A stretch of DNA of 26,248 nt from Triparma columacea (lineage: Eukaryota > Sar > Bolidophyceae > Parmales > Triparmaceae), in contig BRYA01000371.1 in assembly GCA_030267965.1 (NCBI GenBank), positions 1-26,248 of the forward strand. The letters run 5' to 3'. Every line of letters starts with the position of its first letter. Within the stretch, counting starts at the first letter, position 1. The notes beneath the pieces were generated by a model. The model had not been told where the DNA came from. It saw only the letters and a list, made by a program, of their open reading frames with translations, and ran no database searches. Made by a program: the position numbers and the translations under genes. This document shows, piece after piece, positions 1 through 8,922 of this stretch.

Positions 1-230
1 CCACATCTGGAGGGAGGGTTAAACTCTAGGGTTAAGAAAAAGTCCACATCTGAGGTCGGGGTTATGACTTCTGGGTTACAACCCAAACTTCGTATATCTC
101 AGCCCAAAACTCCAACCAAGCAGCGTACACATTGCACCTGCTCCCTACAGCACCCTGGCAGGCTCTGCAAGGCACCACTTGACCACTAGAAGTGAAAAAA
201 TGTGGGTCAAAAAAGTCCACATCTGAGGTC
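1..230. repeat. Degenerate short repeats with telomere-like words
   Basis: A 21-bp word (AAAAAGTCCACATCTGAGGTC) occurs at 37-57 and again, identical, at 210-230. A shorter relative (CCACATCTGG) opens the window at 1-10. Each copy is followed by GGGTTA- or GGGTTAA-type text (17-36, 57-80, 232-238), and CCCTAACCCT lies just beyond at 246-255. The stop codon of the START-like gene falls inside the second copy, at 229-231. No ORF here looks coding. This may be the edge of a dispersed or subtelomeric repeat, but the telomere-like words are too few and too scattered to be a telomere. Confidence 0.55.
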
Positions 231-2661
231 AGGGGTTAGCACAAACCCTAACCCTCAGTGCACAGTTTTCATTTGTAAAAGCAGACACTGTGTCATCCTT
301 GCTCTTCTTCTTCTCTCTCTTCTCAATCCTCTGCATAAGTGCTTCACCAAAAAACTTTCCATCCTTCTCTTCTGCTTCTTCACTACAAAGAAGATTGGAA
401 AAATAAATTGCAGCTTTGTTCCCTGCCTCAAGGTGCCTCTTTAAGCTAGTTTCCACCATACTCTTGTTGCCCCCTCTATGCTCAACCTGAGTCATAAGCT
501 CAATCTTGGTCTTCTTCTCTCCAAGTTTGGAGAATCTCCAAGTGGCAGTCACAAGTGGTGCTGCCTCTGTTGTAGGATTGCAGGTAATCACCAGTGTTGT
601 GTTATCTACCCTGAACACGCTCATCCTAGAAAAGTACTGCAACTCAAGCTTTCCAAAGCCTTTCTCTGTTGTTATTAACTCCATTTCAAAGTCTTGCCTC
701 TTTGTGACTGTTCTCACGATGTCCCACCTCTTCATTACAAGACTTTCAATGTCCCAGAAAAATGCTGCAACTTCCTTGTGGGATGCTCTTACAGTTATTG
801 AAGCCTTCCCCCACCCCATTCCCTTCTCGGCCTTTATCAATGTCGTTCCAGTCAACCCACTACTGATCTCTTGAGCTCCATCAATCCTGTCAAAGTGACT
901 TTCAATTCCTGGTGCTCCCTCAATTGCAATCTCCTCAATCTTTGCAATGATCTGCTGCCTCTTGAAGATATCAATCTCTTTGCTCTTGTCAAATTTCTTT
1001 CTCAAGTCTGAGACTTGTGCAAGAAACCTTGGTGCAAGCTTGTTCATGGCAGAAGAGTAGAAAACTCCACCAAGATCTACCTTTGTTGTGAAAGTCACTG
1101 ATGTTTGTGGCACACCTCCAATAGGGTCAAGCAGCTCAAATGCCCAGACTGTGTGTACCTTTAATAATACATTCCCAATCTTCACTGGAAAGTTTACCTG
1201 AAGTTCTTCTGTATCTGCAACATCAATGATTACTTTGCCGTCATCTTGCTTGAACCAGGTAATTTTACTCCTCAAATCACGAGGAGCAAACCCAGGGAGA
1301 CCAAGCTCTCTCGTTGTCACATAGTAGTTGGTGTGTGGATTTACTTTGATGACTTTCAAGAAGGTTATTCCGATCTCCTTTGCTTTTTCTTTGTTTTTTC
1401 TTCCACTTAACTTTGTAATTTCGTGTGATGCGCACTCCTCCACACTAGCATCAACTACAGTAGTGGCGACACCAGTCCCACCGCTTGCCCCATCAACATG
1501 AACTAGCTTCATCTTGACCCTCTCATCAGGACTCTTCAAATCATCAAAGTTCTTATCCATCTTGCACTTCTCGTAGAACTCCTTCCCCTTCCTAATTGCC
1601 GTCTTTTCCTCGTCTGTATAATCTTGAGGCTTGTTCTTAATAACATTCGCAAGGTATTTCAGCGCAGCCCTGTCAATCTTATCATCACTCTGGTGAAACT
1701 TCTTCCGTAATTCAATCATGTTGCTTGCATACCCGGTTGACAAGCGATTCATGATGAAGCTTGGCACAGAGCCCTTGATGTCCACCTTTGAAGCAAATGT
1801 GACTCTAGTCTGGGGAACGCCGCCAGTGGTTGTGAGTGCTTCAAACATCCAGGTAGTTCTGACTGTTGCAAGCACAGTTTGAGAGCTCAATGGAAATTCT
1901 TCATCAAGCAAGTTGGTGTCCTTGTGCACGGTCCAACATACCTTATCTCCTTCCTCCTTTTGCCAGCAAATAAAACTTCTCCACTCCCTATCAGAGAATC
2001 CTCGCACCCCGAGACTCCTCCTGTTTAAAAATAGCTGTGAGTGGTTATTCAGCTTCTTTGTTTCGATCACCTTGTACCTCTTCTTTGCCTTTTTCTCTCT
2101 TGAATCCTTGATGAACTCGTATGCCACACATTCTGCAAGTGAAGCATCGACAACAGCCTCGCATATCCCAATGCCTTGAGATTCACCCTCAAGATGGACA
2201 AACTTCATCTTCACCCTGGGATCTGGAATCTTCAGTTTCTTGAATTTCTTGCTTGCCACACACTTCTCATAGAACTCCTTGCCATCCCTCATCATTGCTT
2301 CCTCCTCTTCGCTATAATCCTGTGGCTCATTCCTAATAATATTGGCAAGAGCCTCCAGCGCGGCTTGGTCAATCTCCTCATCAGTCTGTTCAGTGTCACC
2401 GACACTGACTGGGGACAGTTGGATCCCTTCGACCTTTTCGTCCTCTAGATGTTCGGCTTCTTCAAGCTCGCCGTGGGGATCGTCGACGCGAGTAACGCGT
2501 CCCATCTCCATATCATTGTCATTGATCAATTCAATAATATTGTCAGGAGCACCAACAATCTCCTCGTTTACTACGCTCTCTACGTCGAAATTTTTTTCTT
2601 GGTCAGTGAGGCCCTTCTCGTTGTCATTTACGGCGATGACTTGCTCGTCCTTCTGCTTCAT
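229..2661 (-). CDS. Triple START-like domain protein
   Basis: A single-exon gene of 810 aa, starting at the ATG at 2661; the upstream in-frame codon at 2667 is TTG. After an acidic 95-residue N-terminus there are two paralogous units of about 230 aa, roughly residues 97-328 and 329-565. Each begins ID[QR]AALxxLANxI and contains PQDY, GKEFYEKC, P[DE]xRVKMK, VDAS, GGVPQTxVTF and LRKKF. A third, more diverged START/Bet v1-like unit spans about 570-760 (GxGWGKASITVRAS, WDIESLVMKRWD, ATWRFSK). START folds bind lipids or other hydrophobic ligands; the ligand here is unknown. The two first units clearly arose by internal duplication. The last ~10 residues are encoded by repeat-like sequence, so the C-terminus may be truncated. 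Large multi-START proteins are common in heterokont algae (recalled, not searched). Confidence 0.8.
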   Translation of the reverse strand: MKQKDEQVIAVNDNEKGLTDQEKNFDVESVVNEEIVGAPDNIIELINDNDMEMGRVTRVDDPHGELEEAEHLEDEKVEGIQLSPVSVGDTEQTDEEIDQAALEALANIIRNEPQDYSEEEEAMMRDGKEFYEKCVASKKFKKLKIPDPRVKMKFVHLEGESQGIGICEAVVDASLAECVAYEFIKDSREKKAKKRYKVIETKKLNNHSQLFLNRRSLGVRGFSDREWRSFICWQKEEGDKVCWTVHKDTNLLDEEFPLSSQTVLATVRTTWMFEALTTTGGVPQTRVTFASKVDIKGSVPSFIMNRLSTGYASNMIELRKKFHQSDDKIDRAALKYLANVIKNKPQDYTDEEKTAIRKGKEFYEKCKMDKNFDDLKSPDERVKMKLVHVDGASGGTGVATTVVDASVEECASHEITKLSGRKNKEKAKEIGITFLKVIKVNPHTNYYVTTRELGLPGFAPRDLRSKITWFKQDDGKVIIDVADTEELQVNFPVKIGNVLLKVHTVWAFELLDPIGGVPQTSVTFTTKVDLGGVFYSSAMNKLAPRFLAQVSDLRKKFDKSKEIDIFKRQQIIAKIEEIAIEGAPGIESHFDRIDGAQEISSGLTGTTLIKAEKGMGWGKASITVRASHKEVAAFFWDIESLVMKRWDIVRTVTKRQDFEMELITTEKGFGKLELQYFSRMSVFRVDNTTLVITCNPTTEAAPLVTATWRFSKLGEKKTKIELMTQVEHRGGNKSMVETSLKRHLEAGNKAAIYFSNLLCSEEAEEKDGKFFGEALMQRIEKREKKKSKDDTVSAFTNENCALRVRVCANP

Positions 2662-3673
2662 GCTCAAGAGGGGGGGGGAAGGCTGAAAGGTGGAAGGTTA
2701 GTTTGTGGATAAGTGAGATGTTTTTTGAAACGGTATTGGTCGCGGCGAGATGATGAGGGGCAACAAGAGTTTTCGCTAGTTAATATACGGCGATTGACTC
2801 CAGTGCAGTCAACCAACCCAACAGTCCTGGTCGAGGCACCAAGGTGGATTTGAGTTGACCTTGTATTTTAACGTTGCGGTCGTTTCTTCCTCAATTTACG
2901 TCTCGCACCCCCCGGGCTTGGGTCTCTATGCACATTCTTACCTTCGACGAAGCTTTTACAGGGGCTAATTCTTGGGGTTTACTTTGGCTGAGGACGGGAA
3001 GTGGAAAGGGGGGGAGGTGGTGAGGGATAAAGGGTGATATATTCGTCAAATGATCGCAGCAATCCGGGGGCGGAGGACAACGTAAGCCCGGAAGTGTAGC
3101 TAAAATCCCGTCGGGGTTCTCATGAAGATGAATAATCCCTGGATTCGGAATTTACTGGTTTCGGGGGAGCCCTTGTGATATGTCTATACGGCCGAATTTG
3201 TGTTTCTTATGCATTAAACGCACCAACTAATAAACAGCGGTCACTCTTCGTACGTCCTTACCTCTAAGTTTTCGCTATTCTTGGGTTTTTTTTCAAAATT
3301 AAAAATGTGGTTCAAAGTTGGTTGCAAATTTTTTAATCATCTAGTTTTGATTGTTTCATTTACTAAACTCCCAGGGCCGTTCCGGCGCCCTCCCTCATTC
3401 ACCTTCGGTCGTCAAAGCGCTGAACCGCCATAAAAAGCAAGTGGTCTTTCTACTCAACGACCTTCAATCTTCATCTTATACAACCGTCAGGATCGCTTCT
3501 TCAGGAACGGGAACGGACGGGACGACCGAAGGAACAACGCACCTTCTTTGGAGAGAAAAGCGCGATTGCGAAGATTTCGAGGCACACCCAATGAAATTAT
3601 TAATCCATTCAATTTATCAAAATACACCGACGTTATTTCCTTCGCTCCTTCACCACTTCATCAATCCTTCTCT
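2662..3673. other. 1 kb intergenic spacer; weak coding candidate on + strand
   Basis: This lies between the 5' end of the START-like gene and the 3' end of TDH. The part next to the START gene should hold its promoter; TTAATATA occurs near 2779. On the + strand, an open frame runs from about 3351 to 3677. It begins just upstream of a good splice-acceptor-like stretch (TACTAAACTCCCAG, ending 3374), which includes a branchpoint-like TACTAAAC. I do not recognise the peptide (it contains HKKQVVFLLNDLQ) and found no convincing donor or start. It would also overlap the last bases of TDH. I see no RNA gene here. Confidence 0.35.
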
Positions 3674-5307
3674 TTAGATTTCCCCACTAGGGGCTACATA
3701 CTCAGGTGCGTTGAAAGAGGACTTTACAATCTTCTCAATAGAATTGTTTCTGTTCCATTCTGAGAATTGAAACCAGTCGATGATTCCGTCGTTGTCATTG
3801 TCGAGCTCCTTCATGAGCTTATCAACGACAGCGTCCGCTCTGACCCTTCCGTTGGAGTAGTCCTCCCTTCCAGTTGCCAGGTGGTACTTCTTGACGTAGT
3901 ACTCGATCTCCAGTCGGTCGAGCTTACCGTCTTGTTCTGAGGCGGAGAGCGAAGCGACAAGCCAAAAAGGTCGTGTAAATTGGTTAGAATGTGCCTGAGG
4001 CAGTCGACTTCTTTTCCTCAGCGCTCGTTCGCTTCTCGCCCGTTCTTACCGATGTCCATGGCCTTGAAGGCCTTGGCCGTGAGTTCATTTCTAGTCTCAT
4101 GCCCGAAGAGAACGTTTGCCACCATGTCAGTCAAGCCAACCTTCGGCTCGTAGCCGAGGTCAAGTTTGGCCTCCTTAGAAGAAAGCTCGTCTGGCCAAAG
4201 ATTAGCGAACTTGTTCATATTCTCGTCAAGCTCAACACGGAAGCCAAATCCTGGGTGATGCTTTCTGATTTCTGCAAAGAGTTCATTGGGGGTAAAAGAC
4301 AATCCTGGAATGCAGTACCCGTTCTGCGGTTCGTTAAGCCCTGCTTCGTCGGCCTCTTGAAGGGCTACCAGACCGCGCATGAGGTCGTCGACAAAAATCA
4401 TGGGCTAGCGGTGGAAGGGATGGGGGGGAAAGATTGGGATGGGAGGATTTAGCACCGAAGTAAGAACGGTCGATTGTATCCGGCTATCAGACCTTCCCCT
4501 TCGACGCCTGGTTCCCTTTCCTTCCAGCCACACCTCACAACTCACCAGTTTCACGTCTGGATCAACTGGGCAGACAAAGGCATCTCCAGTGGGAAGACCG
4601 TGCTTGGTAGCTTGGTGGGGAGCAGCGAGAAGAGCGTCTAGCGCGTACTCGGTGGTGCCGTTACCCCAGATAGGCTCGCTGTGGAGAACCCCCGGAAGGA
4701 CAGCAAAGCGGGGGTCTCCCCCTTGTTCTTTGGCAAACTTTGCCATCAATTCGCGACAGCCGCGCTTCTGCAGACCGTAATCGGAGCCCGGGTCTTGAGT
4801 CGGGTTCTCGGTGAGCCACCTAGCTGTTGCCCCCGAGCGGGGCGCCTCAGCGCCAAAGGAGCCTATGGAGTCGGTGAAACAGATTTTTCTTGCGCCAACC
4901 TGGCTCATTGCCTCAATAACATTGGTCATTCCACCGATTGTGACGGCCTCGGCGACACCAGGGTCCATGGCAGTTTCAACAGAGAGGGGCGCAGCGAGGT
5001 TCCATACAGTCGTGTTCTCGTCAGCGTGCTCTCGGAACAATCTGCGTAGTCTTCCTGGGTCTGTTACATCAATGCTTCCAACAGTTGTGTCAACGATCTT
5101 CTTGAGCGAGTCGGGAAGCTCTTCCATACGATCGGTAGCAATGACACGGTGGCCGCTCTTGGCCAATGCGGCGCACAGGCGTTTACCCACAGCACCTGCA
5201 GCCCCGATGATCAGTGTCGACTGGTTTGTCTTCGTAGATAGATACCTTGGTGCGATTGATGGAATCATACGGCAAAATCTATGCGTCAAAGACCTTGATG
5301 AAAGCAT
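3674..5307 (-). CDS. TDH: L-threonine 3-dehydrogenase with C-terminal EF-hand pair
   Basis: Three exons: 5307-4546, 4404-4050 and 3936-3674 (459 aa). The introns are 4405-4545 (gtgagt..ctag) and 3937-4049 (gtaaga..tcag). TDH oxidises L-threonine to 2-amino-3-ketobutyrate using NAD+. Residues 1-30 are basic and Ser-rich, ending RYLSTKTNQ, as in a mitochondrial presequence. The extended-SDR core has a GAAGAVG dinucleotide motif, FTDS, and the YxxxK pair in DYGLQKRG. The C-terminal half (MIFVDDLMRGL, SFTPNEL) matches animal TDH. Intron 2 joins AFKAM to EF-loop 1, DIEQDGKLDRLE (371-382, good ligands including E at position 12). EF-loop 2 is DNDNDGIIDWFQ (418-429), with Gln at position 12, so probably weaker. 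Ignoring intron 2 gives a false stop at 4018. The EF-hand tail is absent from TDH proteins I know and suggests calcium control. Confidence 0.9.
3937..4049 (-). repeat. TDH intron 2, inverted-repeat intron
   Basis: A 113-bp GT-AG intron. Read on the minus strand, its 5' part holds GCGAGAAGCGAACGAGCG and its 3' part CTTGTCGCTTCGCTCTCCGC. The two are partly complementary and built on AGCGAAGCGA / TCGCTTCGCT. The same 10-mer occurs in introns of other genes in this window. Confidence 0.5.
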
Positions 5308-5661
5308 ATTTCAAAGACTTGCAATTTGATTTAAGCTTTTAGGGGGAGATTTGGTAGAGGCGCGGAAACCTGAGGTTGAGGTTGTGATTTTGGAAGAGAA
5401 GAAAGGGGAGATGGGTCGTCGCTCGGGAGAGTGTTTGTCTTGGCGCGGTTGAAACGGGTGAGGGAAGGCGCTTTCCTTTGCTGTGAAAAGAATAGAGGTT
5501 ACCAAAAGGTGATGTGGTGTCAGCTTCTGGGTTCAGGCCACATACACATCATGGGGTCCTTATTATCTGTGTTTCTTTCTGGGGGGGTGTTTTAAAAACT
5601 TCATGTCATTCGTTCTTCGAAATAACACATATTTTTACTCGCATTCTTCCCTACTCTAACT
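5308..5661. other. Spacer between TDH and the Spinster-like gene
   Basis: About 350 bp between two minus-strand genes. It must contain the TDH promoter and 5' leader and the 3' end of the transporter gene. One minus-strand open frame (5505-5311) stops just before the TDH start; it is low-complexity, resembles nothing I know, and is probably not coding. I see no other feature. Confidence 0.4.
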
Positions 5662-7536
5662 TCAAAAAAAGATGGCGTTCTCGCCCTCCCCTCTCGTCTT
5701 TTTCAACTCCTCCTTCTCTCTCTCCACATCCTTGCTCCACTTGCACCTGCTGGACTTGTACGCTAAGTGATTGAAGATGAGTACCCAGATGAGCCAGGAG
5801 AACGTAATTAATATCGTGAGTTGTATCCCCTTGCTGTCCTCCCTGCAGGCGATGAGGTCATTAAACTCTCCATCTCCGTTGATGTCACAAGCCGGAGCGA
5901 GAGAGTCCTTCAACCACCCCACTACGATGGGAGAAGGGACGTCACCCATAGCGTGTAGGCCAAATGTTAGGATCCCAATCGCGAAGCTCCTGTTTTCCTT
6001 GGGAACACACAGCATCGCCCCAAGGTTGAAGAAGACTGTTGCTGTGAAAAGGCAGATGCAACCGAGAAGCATCGAAACCACAAAAATTATTGTCGAAGTA
6101 GTGAAGGACATCGGAAGGAGTAGAACAAAACCGACGAATATATGCCTATTTAGTTGTCGGAAGCTGTTGGACATTTTTAAAAGGGGCGGGGGGTCTACCT
6201 CTCCGTGGTCAATCTTCTTGAGAACCAACCCGCCTAGGGGGGTCCCAATCACGCCAGCTATTGAAATGATGCCCCCGAAGACGAGAGCAGCGGAGGTCTC
6301 AGTGTCAAAAAAACCCAGAGCCATCACGAATGCGCTGCCAAACGTTGACACGGCAATCAGAACGGCAGTGTATGCTGTGTAACGCGATTGGTAAGTCGGC
6401 TTAAGTGTGTGTGGGGGGGGGGGGGGCATGAAACTGAATCACTCACCTGCATAGCTAAAGAGAACCGACATGAAGGGCAGGCTCGATACACATGCGTAAA
6501 ATTCGTCTATCATGGTAACCTTCTTTGAGAGTCCCGTCAAATCCTCCACAGGTTCCAGTAGCCTTGAGAGCCTTCGATCCTTGGGATATTGGACTGAAGA
6601 TTGTGTAGTGTTGCACACCCTAACCCCTGTAACCCCCCCAGCCTCGCCCCTTCCTATTAGCGGCTCTGATAAGCCCTTCCTAGACATTCTACGATCCACC
6701 CTTGTTTTCTCACTGAAATGCAGCAACACACAAAACAGCACAAGGGGGACCATCGCCAGGCCCTCAATGTAGAATGCGGCCTGCCAGCCGAGAGCAGACG
6801 ATGAGACTGCTGAACTAAAAATGTACCCCAGCGCCGTTCCAGTGGGAATCGCCGTGAAGTAAATTGCCAACCACATCGACGTTGAGTCCACAGCAGGTTT
6901 CGGCATCACAGACGAGGACGAGGATGTAGAAACGTTCTGTGCATCGCCCCCAGAAGTGACCGACACAGTGTCGAAGGATAGTTTGGAGGAATTCCGCTCC
7001 TTCTCTTCCTCTTCCACAGATGAGAGCTTCCCTGTGCTCAGGTCCTCCTTCATGAACATGCTATTTCTCCTATCAGTTATTTCCTTCTCCTCGGCGCAGC
7101 GGTCCTGTATCAAAGGGGGCACTATACACTGAAATGACGCCTCTGCGACCCCCGACAAACACCGTGCCCCCAACAGTAGCCAGTAGCTGCCCCCCCACTC
7201 ACCAGCCAAACCACTCCCAATTATAGAAACCAACCAAACTAACAACGAGAACCCCATGAGTTTGGTGAACATGACCCTGTGCAGCAGGTGCGCCGATATC
7301 ACACAGGAAACGCTGAACCCAGCAACGAAAGCGCTTTGCAGCATTCCCAAGTACACATCCGGCCGGAAGTTCTCCTTTGATCCGTCCGCGTTCAGCTTGT
7401 TTGTAATAAAGGCATTGAACTGATCGCTCCCACCAGGTATGATCCCCCGATCAATAAAATTAAGGAGGTTCACACAGGTACAGAAAATAAATAAGGTGCG
7501 GTTTGAGAGTGGAAGTAGTATGCCGAACGTTGTCAT
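5662..7536 (-). CDS. Spinster-like major facilitator transporter
   Basis: Two exons, 7536-6447 and 6374-5662 (600 aa), separated by a 72-bp intron (gtgagt..acag) containing a long homopolymeric C/G run. The open frame extends to 7560 only through a TTG; the ATG at 7536 is preferred. Twelve hydrophobic segments are expected. Family marks are NLLNFIDRGIIPG in the first segment, LSGVAEASFQCIVPPLIQD, FTAIPTGTALGY and GWQAAFYIEG. Between the N- and C-terminal bundles are two hydrophilic loops rich in Ser and Glu, plausible regulatory loops. Spinster proteins (SLC63) export sphingosine-1-phosphate or lysolipids from plasma membrane, endosomes or lysosomes; the substrate here is unknown. Confidence 0.85.
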
Positions 7537-7859
7537 GAACGCCGCGGCGCGAGAATTCAAAGGGAACTAAACTTGATTTCAACCGAGGATGGGCACTTCT
7601 TCTTCGAATTTCAGGGGTGGAAGGGTGGAAGTTTCTGCTGGGAAAACTCAACTTCTTTATTTTGCGTCTTTTTTCTTGTTTATCAAAACATGGGACGATT
7701 CACGGATGATTGGGTAAGCCTTGGTGTTTGATTGGGTCTTTAGTAGCTCTACGACACTTTGGTTACGGTTTGCCTCCAAACTTCCCCTATAAATCCCCCC
7801 TCTCACAAAATCAGTTCATCGTCCCTCCTCTTCCCCCCCCCTAGGTTGTTGACAGGAGC
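7537..7859. promoter_or_regulatory. Divergent promoter region, Spinster-like / unknown acidic protein
   Basis: A 323-bp spacer between two divergent starts, so both promoters should be here. The right half is pyrimidine-rich, with a C run ending CCCCTAG. That gives an in-frame TAG at 7842-7844, just upstream of the 7860 start, which supports that start. No defined motif was recognised. Confidence 0.5.
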
Positions 7860-8832
7860 ATGTTTGAGTACGTGAACCAGGGATCTTGCACATGTTGCGG
7901 TATATCTCACGCTGGTATGAACATGATGGAGTTCATGCAGGCGTGCTCAGACCTAGAGACTGATGATGGGAAGAAGGAGGTTCAGAGTCCTTGGCCTGTT
8001 TTCATGAAGAATGAGATTTGGAGCGACAGGGTCAAGATACGTAACATGATGAAGAAGGAGATGGCGCGCTTTGCTGAGGATCTCGAAGAGCACGGGGAGG
8101 GGATGGTCGAGCATCTCTACAACATACCTGCCAACAGCCTTACTCGCCTCTTCCAGTTGCCTCGTGACGAGCTGTCGGAGATCATCCAGGAAAAGTACGA
8201 CGTCCGCGGGGCCTTCCTTGTAGTTTTTTGTGCCGTCGTTGAACAGGTTGCCAACTTCCCCGTTACTGGCTATTCCAATGATGGAAGGGGGGAAGAGGAG
8301 GTAAGAATACACTACGCTCCCTCGCCTCTTCTGCCTCTTCTGTCACTCACCTCCTAATTTTTTCTTGCTTCTCATCAACCGTCAGCTCGACTTCGAAGAG
8401 GCCCTCACTTACAACAAGAGGTGCGGCTTCACGTTGAATTTCGAGGAGCACTTGGATGCTACCGGTGCTTTCGCGTCGTTCTTGAAAAGGTTCGGGGGCC
8501 CAAAGCTTATGCCCCGAAGCTCCAAGAGTAAGGGTGCCGCCGCTGCCATGGTATCCGAAGAGAAAGAGGATGACAAGGAGTCTGCAGGAGATGAGAAGGA
8601 GGATGATAACGAGGAGGAGGAGGAGGAAGAAGAAGAGAAGGAGGTGGTCGGCCAACGGGGGCAGTCTTTCAGGGCTGACAGGAGGCTTGCGAGGCTAATT
8701 ATCGGACGCTACTGGTTCGACAGGCTTCTGCAGTCCTACAAGAAAGAGTTGAAGAACAAAGATCTCGAGGAGTCCAAGGCCGAGGAGCCAATCCTGCAAT
8801 TAAACAACCTCGGCGCGCTCAAGCTAAGTTGA
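7860..8832 (+). CDS. Unrecognised acidic protein, two exons
   Basis: Exons 7860-8300 and 8386-8832 give 295 aa, with an 85-bp phase-0 intron (gtaaga..tcag). The start is the first ATG after an in-frame TAG. The N-terminus has a Cys cluster (GSCTCCG) and is Met-rich. The middle is predicted helical and globular (VEHLYNIPANSLTRLFQLPRDE, VRGAFLVVFCAVVEQ). Residues around 200-240 form a Glu/Asp/Lys tract, followed by a basic helix (FRADRRLARLIIGRYW) and an amphipathic tail. No signal peptide or membrane segment is clear. I do not recognise the family. The acidic tract next to a basic helix would suit a nuclear or nucleolar protein, but that is only inference. The 3' end is just 90 bp from the convergent FHA/SAP gene. 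Confidence 0.75.
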
Positions 8833-8922
8833 TATACTGGTTTTGCATTAAAAAGTTCCCTTTTTCCGCCTCCCTAATGATGATTCCTTTGCCCCCCACC
8901 CCCACCCCCACCCCATCCCAAT
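8833..8922. repeat. C-rich simple repeat between convergent genes
   Basis: A 90-bp spacer between two convergent stops. It contains CCCCCACCCCCACCCCCACC (about 8891-8913). Such a short spacer means the two 3' untranslated regions probably overlap. Confidence 0.7.

Noticed and set aside
1..260. Telomere at the left edge
   Set aside because: TTAGGG-like words are single and scattered, not in tandem, and a gene follows directly.
4018..4401. Separate short gene for the C-terminal half of TDH, ending at 4018
   Set aside because: It starts one codon after the splice acceptor of TDH intron 1, and its last residues read into intron 2. Splicing gives one continuous TDH plus EF-hand protein.
5311..5505. 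Small ORF just upstream of TDH
   Set aside because: It is low-complexity, stops immediately before the TDH start and lies where the 5' leader is expected.
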